This document shows, piece by piece, positions 43,046-54,944 of a stretch of 64,000 nucleotides of DNA. The notes beneath the pieces are model-generated. The model was not told the origin of the DNA, searched no databases, and saw only the letters and a list, made by a program, of their open reading frames with translations. Numbering within the stretch: the stretch's first letter is position 1; each line of letters starts with the position of its first letter. The stretch spans positions 100,001-164,000 of the forward strand of contig JACEEZ010000427.1 in NCBI GenBank assembly GCA_016584305.1, in the 5' to 3' direction. The position numbers and the translations under genes were made by a program. This DNA is from Chionoecetes opilio (taxonomy: Eukaryota > Arthropoda > Malacostraca > Decapoda > Majidae).

Positions 43046-44062
43046 ATCAATCAATCATTGGGGGCATACGCCGGGGGGCGCGTCGCCTCGCCCACCCTAC
43101 GACGCCACTCCCAGGGGTCACCACGCGCGAGTTCCCATGCAGGCTCCTTTCCCATACCAAGCAGCTCTCGACAAGAAACATCAACTTGCCCCAGCCACGA
43201 GCCTTGTGGGCACCCCCTTGGCCTCCTCCACGCCGGATTGTCTCTTACAGATACAACCCGATGGGAAGGATCGGTTTCAGGGTAGCGTGCCACATGCCCA
43301 TATAGCCGAAGTTGGCGCTGACGGACTGTGCAGGTAATAGGCCTCGATTCAGTCTCACGGTGCAATCGCTGATTTGACACGTAATCATCCCAGCGATACC
43401 CCATGATTCTGCGAAGACACTTATTACCAAAGGCATTGATTCGTCTCTTCAAGTCACTATTTAGTGTCCATGTCTCACAACCATAGAGTAAGACAGGGAT
43501 CACAAGCGATTTGAAGATCCGGATCTTTGTCCTCCTGCACAGGTACCGACAATGCCAAATACTCCCGCTGAGCGAGTCCATAACACCGTGGGCTATGCCA
43601 ATCCGCCGTAAGATTTCTTGACGTGACCCGCCGTCATTATGGACTGCGCTACCAAGGTATGTAAAACTTTCCAAGATCTCAATGTCCTCGCCACACGCAT
43701 GAACAGACTGTACTGCTTCATCTAGTAAGTCTCCAAACACCTGGACCTTGGTCTTGAGCCAGGAGACCTCAAGTCCCAAAGGCTTTGCCTCCTCGTGCAG
43801 CGCCTCGAGAGCCATCACCAGGACCTCCAGCGACTCAGCAAAGATTACTGCATCATCGGCAAAAACAAGATCAGTGATCTTGGTGTTGCCAACGGATGCT
43901 CCACAATCACTTTGATCTACAACCTTGTCCAATACCCAGTCCATACAATCGTTGAAAAGTGATGGGGCAAGGACGCACCCTTGCCTCACTCCTGTATTCA
44001 CAGGAAAGAAGCCGGATACACCTGCCCCACACTTCACAGCACTCTCAGTCCCAGAATACCGC
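43046..44062 (-). mobile_element. RTE-like LINE, 5' truncated, with intact RT frame
   Basis: On minus an uninterrupted ~340-codon frame encodes the RT C-terminal half: GVRQGCVLAPSLFN, the catalytic DLVFADDAVIFAES, the ESFTYLGSAVHNDGGSRQEI segment, and LLYGCETWTLNSDLKRRINA. The 3' end is a short (ATTG)n tail, as in RTE-type elements. A 13-bp target duplication, AGAGGGATATACA, lies at 43033-43045 and 44063-44075. The endonuclease and RT N-terminus are missing. It is antisense in GPATCH3 intron 3. The clade is inferred from tail and motifs. Confidence 0.92.
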
Positions 44063-44280
44063 AGAGGGATATACAGCACAGTGCAAAAAGAGTTGATTAA
44101 ATTTATGCTTCATGTTCTCTCTAGCTTTGTGTTTTCCAGTTTTTTTTTATAGTGAGACTGAATTCTACAATAAGTTCCCATACTAATCTAATCTGCTACA
44201 TCTGAAAGAATAAATGTGTCTATTTGCTGATCAATGTTATGTAGATGTATTTGTATAATGTATTCACCTTTGATTTTTTT

Positions 44281-44910
<630 letters not shown>

Positions 44911-44913
44911 CAG

Positions 44914-45015
44914 GATGGAGCCGAGGTGGAGGAGTGGGAGAGGTACGAGCCCTTCCACGAGGACGTCACCTCCCAGGACCGCATCAAAGAACGCCGCTTT
45001 GAGGAGGAGGTGGAG
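44914..45015 (+). CDS. GPATCH3: GPATCH3 exon 4
   Basis: The acceptor CTCTGTGCCAG precedes GATGGAGCC, and the donor is GTGAGACAAG. Phase 0, 102 nt. It encodes DGAEVEEWERYEPFHEDVTS, then QDRIKERRFEEEVE, matching GEEWERHEALHEDVTGQERT...FEEEIEL of GPATCH3. Confidence 0.94.
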
Positions 45016-45356
45016 GTGAGACAAGTTCACACACACACACAGACACAGACACAGACACAGACACAGACACAGACACAGGCACAGGCACAGACACACAAAC
45101 ACAAACACAAACACACACAAAAACAATATATTATATATAATAATAATCATTGGGAGCTCAATTTAGGGGCTGGGAGGTATACATGTACTCAATACTTTCT
45201 TGCATTTTTCAGCTTTTCACTTAATAGCAACATAATAGGTTTGTACTGTACCACCTCAAGCAGCCTCATTGCACAGGGATAGATCTGTGAACCACTAACA
45301 CTAAATCCAACTTTTCTTAGGTTTCCCTCTAAAACTCTTCAGGAACTACCAAGTGT
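45016..45356. other. GPATCH3 intron 4 part, simple repeats
   Basis: (ACACAG)n at 45030-45090, AC-rich to 45120, then unique sequence. Confidence 0.6.
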
Positions 45357-45629
45357 AGGTCTCACGGCTTCTTGTAGCTTCCTTATGTTCTTATGTTCAT
45401 CTGATTTATTGACATCTTACCACTTGTAGGTCTCACGGCTTCTTGTAGCTTCCTTATGTTCTTATGTTCATCTGATTTATTTACATCTTACCACTTGTAG
45501 GTCTCACGGCTTCTTGTATGTTCATCTGATTTATGTACATCTTACCACTTGTAGGTCTCACGGCTTCTTGTAGCTTCCTTATGTTCTCGCTCTCTGATGA
45601 TGTTCATCTGCATTTATTTACATCTGCAG
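45357..45629 (-). repeat. R1-containing tandem array that includes exon 5 acceptor-like sequence
   Basis: Four units join R1 (TGTAGGTCTCACGGCTTCTT, minus) to TTCATCTGATTTATTTACAT. The last unit reads TTCATCTGCATTTATTTACA then TCTGCAG, the genuine acceptor of exon 5. Confidence 0.9.
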
Positions 45630-45762
45630 GTGGTGTGGGAGAAGGGTGGGTCTGGCCTGGTCTTCTATACGGATGCCCAGTACTGGCGGGCACAACAAGG
45701 GGACTTTGATGAACAGACAGCGGACGAGTGGGATGTGGACATGTCTGTGTATTATGAGGAAG
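45630..45762 (+). CDS. GPATCH3: GPATCH3 exon 5
   Basis: The acceptor TACATCTGCAG precedes GTGGTGTGG, and the donor is GTGTGTGG. Phase 0 to phase 1, 133 nt. It encodes VVWEKGGSGLVFYTDAQYWR, then AQQGDFDEQTADEWDVDMSV and YYEE. This is the most conserved block of the family (KWEKGGSGLVFYTDAQFW...GDFDEQTADDWDVDMSVYY). Confidence 0.97.
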
Positions 45763-45779
45763 GTGTGTGGGTGTGTTTG

Positions 45780-46095
45780 TGTGGGTGTCCTTATTTTCTT
45801 ATGTTCTTATGTCCTTATTTTCGTACGTCCTTATTTTCTTATGTCCTTATGTTCTTATTTTCTTATGTCCTTATGTCCTTATTTTCTTATGTTCTTATGT
45901 CCTTATTTTCTTATGTTCTTATGTTCTTATGTCCTTATTTCTTATGTTCTTATGTCCTTATATTCTTATGTCCTTATTTTCTTATGTCCTTATGTTCTTA
46001 TGTCCTTATTTTCTTATGTCCTTATGTTCTTATGTCCTTATTTTCTTATGTTCTTATGTCCTTATTTTCTTATGTTCTTATGTTCTTATGTGTCT
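45780..46095 (+). repeat. CTTATTTTCTTATGTC minisatellite
   Basis: Variable units of CTTATTTTCTTATGTC and CTTATGTTCTTATG, which match the tail of R1 in minus orientation. The array starts 20 nt after the exon 5 donor. It is followed by GGAGGAAGGCTTGTGGGTGT, a degenerate copy of the exon 5 end plus donor. Confidence 0.92.
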
Positions 46096-46385
46096 TCACT
46101 GTGTTAGGAGGAAGGCTTGTGGGTGTGTTTCTGTGTTTCTATGGGTGTGTTCAATAACCATAGTTGTTGACGAACCAATACGTAGAAGTGAATTAATTGA
46201 AATGTGATAAGTACTTTGTTTTTATTTTAGTGATTGTGACTAAAGCAAGTACTGTAGTTGATTTGCCCCTTTTTTCATGTATTAATCTGAGTATAGGTCT
46301 TATTATGGGGCCTTTTTATATCTACATTTACTTATCTCAACCACCTTCTGTTCATAATAGCTGAACCTTTTTCTTTTATATAAAC

Positions 46386-46388
46386 CAG

Positions 46389-46421
<33 letters not shown>
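46386..46421 (+). repeat. (CT)n tract before exon 6
   Basis: This serves as the pyrimidine tract of the exon 6 acceptor. Confidence 0.9.
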
Positions 46422-46424
<3 letters not shown>

Positions 46425-46426
46425 AG

Positions 46427-46579
46427 GTGCTGGAGACAAAGATGCAAGGGATGGAGTGGACATGGTGAACAGTGATAAGCTTAGATCCGGGAAGCTGATG
46501 CCATCCGTCTTTTCGAAGAGGAAAGATGAGGAAATGGCATCAACTCGAGGAAGAAAAGGTGGAAAGAGGCGGAAAATAG
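46427..46579 (+). CDS. GPATCH3: GPATCH3 exon 6
   Basis: The acceptor TCTCTCTACAG precedes GTGCTGGAG, and the donor is GTGAGTGG. Phase 1 to phase 1, 153 nt. It encodes GAGDKDARDGVDMVNSDKLR, then SGKLMPSVFSKRKDEEMAST, and ends basic (RGRKGGKRRKIG). It corresponds to RDGGDKDARDSVQMRLEQRL of vertebrate GPATCH3 and is the parent or sister of the copy at 40348-40512. Confidence 0.92.
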
Positions 46580-47426
46580 GTGAGTGGAAGGAAAAACATT
46601 ATCTAGAGGGAAGAGATGGCCAGGAAGAGGAAATAATGTAACAGACTAACAATAGGCTGGGCACTGGACGTGGTACTTTTTATTACTTTTCACCACCATC
46701 ACCACCACCCACTCATCATCACAATATCCTTTTCATCACTATCATCACCACTATATTTATACCACCACTCATCACCATCACCATCATCATCACTCTTCTA
46801 GCGGTCACTTATGTGTGTGGCATGGGTGGGTTGCCGGGAAAAGCTCGCTCCATTGCCTGTAATCCTGTGCATCCTTTATACCTGTTGTATTCAATCTCCC
46901 TCCCTCCCATTTATCTATGTATTTGCTTTACATTTATCCCTATTGTCTTTATACACAAATGCATGTATGTATGTATGAACGTATGTTGTGATCGATCAAC
47001 TGTGACGTGGTTGGATGCCAAGTTAGCCGTCGTAAGCAAAACAACAAAATTTTTTTTTTTTGGTTGGATAGCGCGTTAGTCGGAAGTCAAATACATACGT
47101 GGTATGCCGAGTAACCCACTGTACCTCATACGTCTTCCTCCTTATTTTCCATTTTCAATCTTCCCTTCTATTTTCTACTCCGTCTTCTTACCCAGAAATC
47201 ATCTTTTCTATTTTTCATTTCTTCTTTGGCTCTTCTCTCTTCTTCCCTTCTCTCCATAAATTCTTTCTTTCATTCGCTTCCCCCCCATTTCACCCCTCCT
47301 CTCCCATCTCATTGCACGTCTCAATCCTGCACATATCACCTCTCCTCCCCTCTCTCGTAGTTAGTTAGTGCAGAGGTAGTTAGTATTGGTAGTTAGCATT
47401 GGTAGTTAGTGCAGTCATTAGATAGC
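46580..47426. other. GPATCH3 intron 6 part, no exon seen
   Basis: It includes a CATCACCAC-type microsatellite (46688-46797), an ATGTATGTATG run near 46962, a T/C-rich region (47130-47360) and TAGTTAGT repeats (47358-47410). Confidence 0.55.
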
Positions 47427-47430
47427 TTAA

Positions 47431-47918
47431 ACCCGTAAACTGCGGATACCTGTGTGACAATATCTCTGTGTACGCGGGACTTTTGCCAGAATTCTTATAG
47501 TCACTAAACAAACTTGAATGCGTATCAATGTATTCGCCATATATTTGTGCAACCGCTAAAAAAATTTTTTTTTGCTAAAGTCTTGTGGTTATTCTATGAT
47601 TGTACTTGCAAGATGAAGAGCGTTGAGGTTTATGGAATCCGTGGTACAGCTCGTTCACAGAAAACAGGCCGCAAGGGTCTTCCTCTCTAATCTCTCTGCC
47701 TGCGATAGGGAGAGACCTGTCAGCACCTTCACCTTCCATGCTGGTCACTGGGTCACTGAGCCTATGTGTGACCCCTGGGTCATTCTCAGGTAAAGTAGAG
47801 TTGCCAGATTTCACCGACCGAAAAATTTGCCCACCTTTTTGAATTTGGCGGCCGCCTAATTGGGCATACTCGCGTTTTCTTAGTGAGAGACCAAATGGGC
47901 ATAGCCGCACTTTACGGG
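47431..47918. mobile_element. TTAA-target MITE with ACCCGTAAACTGCGG ends
   Basis: Left ACCCGTAAACTGCGG, right CCGCACTTTACGGG, with TTAA at 47427-47430 and 47919-47922. No transposase is seen. It abuts an R1 copy. Confidence 0.75.
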
Positions 47919-48040
47919 TTAAAGGGAGGCTAGATAAATTAATGGATGGGGATGAAAGGTGGATGTAGGTAGTGTTATGTAACAGGAACTACCTCGTGTA
48001 GGTCTCACGGCCTCATGTAGCTTCCTTATTTTCTTATCTT
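47919..48040 (-). repeat. Dispersed repeat R1, minus copy next to exon 7
   Basis: It matches the reverse complement of the 15-kb copy over about 120 bp, ending TTCCTTATTTTCTTATC. Its T/C-rich end directly precedes CTTCTCTTCCCACCCCAG, so R1 supplies part of the exon 7 pyrimidine tract. Confidence 0.8.
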
Positions 48041-48055
48041 CTCTTCCCACCCCAG

Positions 48056-48230
48056 GCCCCACGCCGCCTCCCCCTATAGGCAAGTTCGAGGCACACACCA
48101 AAGGGTTTGGCCGACGTCTGATGGAGGCCCAGGGGTGGCAGGAGGGACAGGGACTGGGAGCAGGGGCGGGGGGGATGCCTTATGCCTTGGAGGGGGACGG
48201 ACAGCAGCCACGTGATCGGAAAGGCTTGGG
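48056..48230 (+). CDS. GPATCH3: GPATCH3 exon 7, G-patch domain
   Basis: The acceptor TCCCACCCCAG precedes GCCCCACGCC, and the donor is GTAAGTGATG. Phase 1 to phase 2, 175 nt. It encodes GPTPPPPIGKFEAHTKGFGR, then RLMEAQGWQEGQGLGAGAGG and MPYALEGDGQQPRDRKGLG. The G-patch glycine pattern (GFGRRLMEAQGW..GQGLG..GMP) and the trailing GLG fit FERHTKGIGRKVMERQGWAE of GPATCH3. G-patch domains bind and activate DEAH helicases or bind RNA. Confidence 0.95.
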
Positions 48231-48542
48231 GTAAGTGATGCATTTGTTTGTGTATAAGATATGACTGTTGCTATGGTCTTTTTACTTTTCATTTAATGCC
48301 TTCACTACCATCAGTAACACTATAGTCGCCACCATTGGAAGTTACCATAGGAAGAAGAGACAGAAACACAAGACAGACAAAACCAAAGTAAAAGAATTAA
48401 AAATAAAATAAATAAGTATTCATAAAAAACTAAGAACCCTAGGAAGTTAGTCCATGTATCAGTGGGATAACTCTTTCCACCAAATCTTCAGAAAAGTAAC
48501 CTGACCTGTCTTTTTCTCTCCATCCTCCTCTCTCTTCTACAG

Positions 48543-48774
48543 GTATCATGGAGAGAAGCTGTCGGGTTGGGTAGCCTCCGCCAACTCCGCCTCCTCTTCC
48601 ACCACCAAACGTAAGGCTCCCCACCGCCACAACTCCACCACATCACGCAAGGCTCCCCACCGCCACCACCGCATCTCCACCGTTTTTGACCGCACAGAGG
48701 AAGCAGACCCTCCCGCCCCGCCACTCAGAACGCAGGAGCCCACCAAACTCACTCACCGCCCTCACCGAAACTAG
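48543..48774 (+). CDS. GPATCH3: GPATCH3 exon 8, C-terminus and stop
   Basis: The acceptor TCTCTTCTACAG precedes GTATCATGG. It enters in phase 2 and ends at TAG 48772-48774. It encodes YHGEKLSGWVASANSASSST, then TKRKAPHRHNSTTSRKAPHR (an internal RKAPHRH repeat) and HRISTVFDRTEEADPP. It aligns with LGYHGEKLQPF and ISTIYDEP of GPATCH3. It is shorter than the vertebrate C-terminus. Confidence 0.92.
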
Positions 48775-48794
48775 GCCAGATGCATATATATTAA

Positions 48795-48997
48795 CCCCTT
48801 CAGACCCAGATCTTTCCTTTCCTATATAAAAGTGTCTTGTTAGCTATAAAATTACAAAAAAGTTACTTAATATACCAAATTAGCTAGTGGACAAGGATAC
48901 TATAAACAGTTCAAATCTATAAAATACTGCTTATATGCATTAAAATTGTCTAATGGTACCCAAATTACAATGGAAATTACGTTCTGTGTCTCAAGGG
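48795..48997 (-). mobile_element. TTAA-flanked MITE, copy 6, in the GPATCH3 3' UTR
   Basis: Reverse orientation, between TTAA 48791-48794 and 48998-49001. It begins 20 bp after the stop codon, so the early 3' UTR is transposon-derived. Confidence 0.88.
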
Positions 48998-49001
48998 TTA
49001 A

Positions 49002-49053
49002 GAACATAAGGAAGCTACCAGAGGCTGCGAGACCTACACGAGGTAGTTCCCTT
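49002..49053 (+). repeat. Dispersed repeat R1, plus copy
   Basis: GAACATAAGGAAGCTACCAG... to CACGAGGTAGTTCC. A further copy lies at about 49360-49412. Confidence 0.75.
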
Positions 49054-49975
49054 CTCCATATTATAATTTACTCTAACCAAACTTACTAAATGCATTGCTA
49101 TATATAGTATTTTTATATATCACGTTTCATCTAAAAAAAAATGTATATTTATTTGTGTTTCTTGTGATGTATATTTAAGTCAAGGAGTAAAATATGATTT
49201 GAATTTTACTGTTTGCATTGCCTTTCTACTTCAACACTCAACTATGTTTTTAGATCTGCAAAGACCGTGGAGTGAAAAGTAACTGTGTCTGGCCTCACTT
49301 TTTCATTTAAGATAAGGAAGAATGCCTATATTGAAGGTTTGCCATAAATGATCAGAACAGGAAAATAAGGAAGCTACAAAAGGCTGTGAGACCTACACGT
49401 GGTAATTCCTGATGTTCCCTCCACCTTCAGGCTCAGGTAAGGACACACAGGTAGGGTAGGGATTATTTTGAAATATCTCGGTTGAAGAAGTGGAAGGGGG
49501 GGGGGGTATGGAGGCAAAGACTAACTACTAAAGGGGGCGTGGTGGTAAAAATGTTGAAACACTGATCTAGAAACAGTTTTCTAAGCTAATTTAATCCCTT
49601 GATATACCGAATCAGTGACATTTGGCAAGTTTTCTGATCATCCTACATTCATAAAAGAAAGACGAAACAAAGCTAATTATGTTTCGCATTTCTTCTTTGA
49701 TCATTAGTATAATTATTTGATCTTTGGAAATATGTTGTTCGTGTGTAGCCTATAGTCTCCTTTGGTTTACTTATCATATGCGTGTTAATTTGTCGTGTAG
49801 TTAATGAATCATGAATTTGTTAATTAATCCATTATAACTAGCTCAAATAATGGTTGTAACAGCACCTTAGATGTGGCCATAACAAGCTAATTATAGGTAA
49901 TGACCAGGTAAAACAGACCACACGAACCTGCCCTATTCCCCCACCCCTCCCCACCTCTCTCTATTCTTCCTTCTC
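49054..49975. other. 3' flank of GPATCH3, no gene seen
   Basis: A/T-rich sequence with an R1 copy near 49360-49412 and a G-run near 49497. I could not identify a confident polyadenylation signal. Confidence 0.45.
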
Positions 49976-49983
49976 TCATACTC

Positions 49984-50884
49984 AGGGGCGTAGTTAGGCC
50001 TGGGCATTGGGGACTATAGCCCCCAATGTTTTATGAATAGCCCCGGATCTTAAATACCTTTTTTTTTTTTTTTTTTTTTTTCTCACAAAAATAAGATAAG
50101 CTCTGACTGGGCCAACATAAAATTATAGTAAAAAAAAAAAGATATTTGGTTAGATGTTACTTAGCGTACGCTGATGGCATCCTTTTTATGAGCAGGACAT
50201 GAGAGAGGTGGAGAGAACAGAGGAGAGGAGTGCATGAGAGGAGACACCAAAAGACCTTTTGGAGAGGTGAAGAAGAGAATATCAGATGGATAAGACAGCA
50301 AGATGCATTTTTTCGAAGTGCATTTTTTCGAAGTGCATTTTTTCGAAGTGCATTTTTTCGAAGTGGAGTTTTTTCGAAATGCATTTTTTTGAAGTGCATT
50401 TTTTCAAAGTGCATTTTTTTCAAAGTGCATTTTTTTCGAACTGCATTTTTTTTAAGTGTTTTTTTTCGAAGTGCATTTTTGTGTGGCCTTGGCCAGTCCT
50501 TTGTGGTGTAATAAAAAAAAAGTAGTTATAAGACCGAGGTTGGTCACATTTCAGTATTGAACAAAGCATTGGTAATATACAATCTATATGACTGCTTCAT
50601 CACGCCAAAGCTCTCTTTTTCTAGAGTTTTACTCCTACTAATGAAAATAAAAATAATAACGAAGTGGAACCCCAACTCAGATTGTCTTAATTTTATTTTT
50701 ATTTCATGTTTCGAAAGTTATCCTAAGCAAATTACCGGAGCCTTTTGGTTGAGTACAGTGACTCACATCTTATATTCATTATACTCATAAATAAATTGAG
50801 TTATCCTGTAAAATTTTTAAGATCTCTTGGATGGGCTAAGCCCCCAAAAAATGTTTCAAGATCCTAAATACGCCCCTGCCTGAG
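49984..50884. mobile_element. hAT-like non-autonomous element (901 bp)
   Basis: Ends AGGGGCGTAGTTAGGCC and ...CCTAAATACGCCCCTGCCTGAG. An 8-bp target duplication, TCATACTC, lies at 49976-49983 and 50885-50892, diagnostic of hAT-type insertion. Subterminal AGCCCCCAA...AGCCCCCAAAAAATG sequence is shared. It contains a 15-16-bp array and no transposase. Confidence 0.88.
50311..50480. repeat. 15-16-bp array GAAGTGCATTTTTTC
   Basis: About 12 units inside the hAT-like element, varying in T-run length. Confidence 0.9.
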
Positions 50885-51089
50885 TCATACTCCTACATGA
50901 ATTATTTTGAATTTCTTATATTATGTTAAAAGGGAGACAGGCAGCTGGAAAAGACTAACAAAAAAGCGCTACCTGTGGGCAGCGGGCTTCGTAATGAAAG
51001 AGAGGGGTTTGGGGGGGGGGTGGGGGGGGGGTTGAAAAGAAAATAGTAAGTTTTTTCATTTTTCTTGATTATGTATTCGCGTCCCTTTG

Positions 51090-51529
51090 TTGTGTAGGGA
51101 TGGTGATGGTGTTGGCATGGGTAGCTAGAAGGGGAGAGGAGGAGGAAGGGGGTGGGGGGGAGAAGGAGGGACGAGGAGGAGGAAGGAGGTTTGACAAGGA
51201 AGGGAGGAGGAAGAACTATTTTCTTAAGTATACTTCGCTTTGTATACAATCCTTCAGTCCTTCACGGGCCTCTTTGCTCCTTCACGCATGCTACAGGAGT
51301 CATGGGAGGGCATTAGAAGTCCCACAGGATTGCTAGTATAGTATTCCTAGGTTTTTATAAGTACTTTGACAATCGCATGGGTGGCTCAAATAGGGATTAA
51401 TAATACTAATACTAATACTAACACTGAAAATACTAATACTGATCATTTTATTGAAGTAATAATTAATCTAGCAATGCCTACCATATGTTTATGTCTTGTA
51501 GTAAGTTTTGTCTAATTTGTGATTTTTAA
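51090..51529. repeat. Repeat family A, copy 2, left part
   Basis: It matches 30290-30710 from the purine-rich stretch through TAATACTAATACTAA to TTAA 51526-51529, where a TTAA element is inserted. Confidence 0.9.
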
Positions 51530-53043
51530 AGTAATCGTCCAGACCATTTCATCATTCCTGATTTAATGCAATCAAATCATAGCCATTAACGAGTATATCA
51601 ACAATACGTCGTCACTTTTTGTATCCAGTCAGCCGTTTTTAAATAATCCGCAATCAAAATCTGCAAATTCCCCGAGTTCTCAAAACACACTCAAGATTTG
51701 CAGACGCTCAGGCTCAGGCTCCGTGACGTAGCATCAGGGAGGCTCCTCTTCCCGCGCTTGATCAGAGGCACGTAAACACAGAGATAAATATAATAGTACT
51801 TGAAGATATTTGGGTGTTTCTGATAGATTTTTTTTGCTATATGCCACATTGCCACATGCATGCATCCTTTATGGGTGCAGCATGCTTCCTTCCCACACAC
51901 ACGCCTGCACACCGACACCCTTCCCCCACACACGCCTCCTTCCCACACACACGCCTCCTTCCCACACACACGCTTGCATACACGCCTCCTTCCCACACAC
52001 ACGCCTCCGTCCCACACACACGCCTGCACACCGACACCCTTCCCACACTCACGCCTGCACACACGCCTGCACACCGACACCCTTCCCACACACGCCTGCA
52101 CACACGCCTCCTTCCCCCACACACGCCTGCACACACGCTTCCTTCCTACACACACGCCTGCACACCGACACCCTTCCCACACAAACGCCTGCACACACGC
52201 CTCCTTCCCACACACACGCTTGCATACACGCCTCCTTCCCACACACGCCTGCACACACGCCACCTTCCCACACACACGCTGCAGACACGCTTCCTTCCCA
52301 CACACACGCCTGCACACCGACACCCTTCCCACACAGACGCCTGCACACACACACACGCCTCCTTCCCACACACACGCCTGCACACACGCCTCCTTCCCAC
52401 ACACACGCTTCCTTTCCACACACACGCCTGCACACCGACACCCTTCCCACACACACGCCTGCACACACGCCTCCTTCCCACACACACGTCTGCACACCGA
52501 CACCCTTCTTACACATACGCCTGCACACACGCCTCCTTCCCACACACGCGCCTGCACACACGCCTCCTTCCCACACACACCTGCACACACGCCTCCTTCC
52601 CACACACACGCCCTCCACACACGTGTGTGTTGTGTGTGTATGTGTGTGTGTGTGCAGGAAGGGTGTTGGTGCGCAGGCGTGTGTGTGGGAAGGAGGCGTG
52701 TGTGCAGGCGTGTGTGTGGGAAGGAGGCGTGTGTGCAGGCGTGTGTGTGGGAAGAGTGTCGGTCACAGCGACAGATTCACTGTCTGACACCGAAGTACAA
52801 TCGCTCATCATAACATTTGCCGACAGGTGTCAGACAGAGTGTCTGCGGGCGTTCCTGTTCTGACGTCATCAATAACAGTCGTAGCCCTGTTGGAGGGAAG
52901 ATTTTTTTTTTCGCGCGCTTTTTACAAAAGTCGTGTTTTTACGGAAATAAGGCCTGGAAATCAATTATTTTTGGTGGATTAGGTGTTTTGAATGTACATT
53001 CAACATAATTAGGCAAACAAAAAAATGGGCCTGGACGATTACT
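51530..53043. mobile_element. TTAA-target element (1514 bp) carrying a minisatellite
   Basis: Inverted ends AGTAATCGTCCAGACC and GGCCTGGACGATTACT. TTAA lies at 51526-51529 and 53044-53047. It splits repeat family A, whose copy 1 has an undivided TTAA at 30707-30710. The interior is largely an ACACACGCCTGCACACCGAC array. No transposase is found. Confidence 0.92.
51885..52770. repeat. CACACGCC/CCGACACCC minisatellite with an inverted end
   Basis: From 51893 to about 52618 the units combine TTCCCACACACACGCCTGCA with either CACCGACACCC or CACACGCCTCC. At about 52620-52650 the strand flips, and 52652-52755 reads the complement (GTGTGTGGGAAGGAGGCGTG). The Cys/Val-rich and His/Thr-rich ORFs are artefacts. 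Confidence 0.95.
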
Positions 53044-53345
53044 TTAAGGAATATCTGGAAGTATCATGTCATTGTGAATTGGCTGAAATAGGGACTTCTA
53101 ATCATTGTAACTGAAAACTGATTCCAGATTCGTGTTCAGCATGCCCGAAAACTACTAGGAACAAATTTTCAAGCAAATCTATTTAAAAAAAAATATTGTA
53201 AATTTTGCTAGGGGCTAGCCCTAGCAAAATTTGCAATATTTTTTGAAAAAAAAATTTACTTGAAAATTTGTTCCTAACAGTTTTCGGGCATGCTGAACAT
53301 GAATCTGGAATCAGTTTTCAGTTACAATGATTAGAAGTCCCTATT
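53044..53345. repeat. Repeat family A, copy 2, palindromic part
   Basis: The left arm resumes GGAATATCTGGAAGTATCAT after TTAA. The centre is near CTAGGGGCTAGCCCTAG, and the right arm ends at GAAGTCCCTATT. The outer right arm present in copy 1 is missing. Confidence 0.9.
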
Positions 53346-53529
53346 GACAAATTACTGGCAATCACCATCAACATATACACAATTGTAGATTCAGAATATA
53401 TACATTATACACATACACATATAATAATATCAAGACGTTATCTTGCTTCGTTGTGGCTTCCACACTCTCAGATGGCCAGCGCTCAACGTCAAGAAACTTG
53501 CCGGGACAGAGACAAACCTCACCAAACGA

Positions 53530-53975
53530 AGAACATCCCGGACCCTACCCATAACTACGTCACGGTTTGTTTACATCGGTGCATTGTGGGGATAAGTCGG
53601 GGCCGCCGCGGGTGGACCTACGGAAGGAAAACTACGACGATGGAAGAATTTAGAGTTATTTTGCGTGAAATTGATATTCCAGGTGCTATATTAACGTGTT
53701 CTGTTCTCGCTGACAACACATAGAGAAGACCTGTGGTAATGGCTGATGTGCAGAGGCTTCTAAACTAGGAAAACAGAGTCATAACAGAGCCTCGTCAAGA
53801 GGTAAGCAAGTGGTAGGGTACGTATTGTGTCGGTACCACTTGCTTACCTCTAAATGAGACTGCTCTGCCTCTGCACATCAGCCATCACCTCAGGTCTTCT
53901 GTAGTGTTGTCAGCGAGAACACAGCACGGAAATATAGCACCTGGAATATCAATTTCGCCCAAAACAGCTCGAAAT
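53530..53975. repeat. Foldback repeat B
   Basis: Arms GAAATTGATATTCCAGGTGC (left, from about 53667) and GCACCTGGAATATCAATTTC (right) with a second pair AGAGGTAAGCAAGTGGTA...TACCACTTGCTTACCTCT at the centre. The left flank (53540-53690) recurs inverted at 61722-61875. Confidence 0.85.
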
Positions 53976-53993
53976 TTTTACATTAAATATATA

Positions 53994-54854
<861 letters not shown>

Positions 54855-54944
54855 TGGTGGCAGCGTAATAGCCAGGATTGTGGAGCCCTTCGAGTTAACG
54901 TCAAAGCTATAAAGCTATAAAGGGGGGCGCTACATATACATGTG

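Noticed and set aside
51691..52863. Cys/Val-rich and His/Thr-rich ORFs over 300 codons, superficially like secreted repeat proteins
   Set aside because: They are open in multiple frames on both strands of a CACACGCC minisatellite, with no signal peptide or conserved flank.
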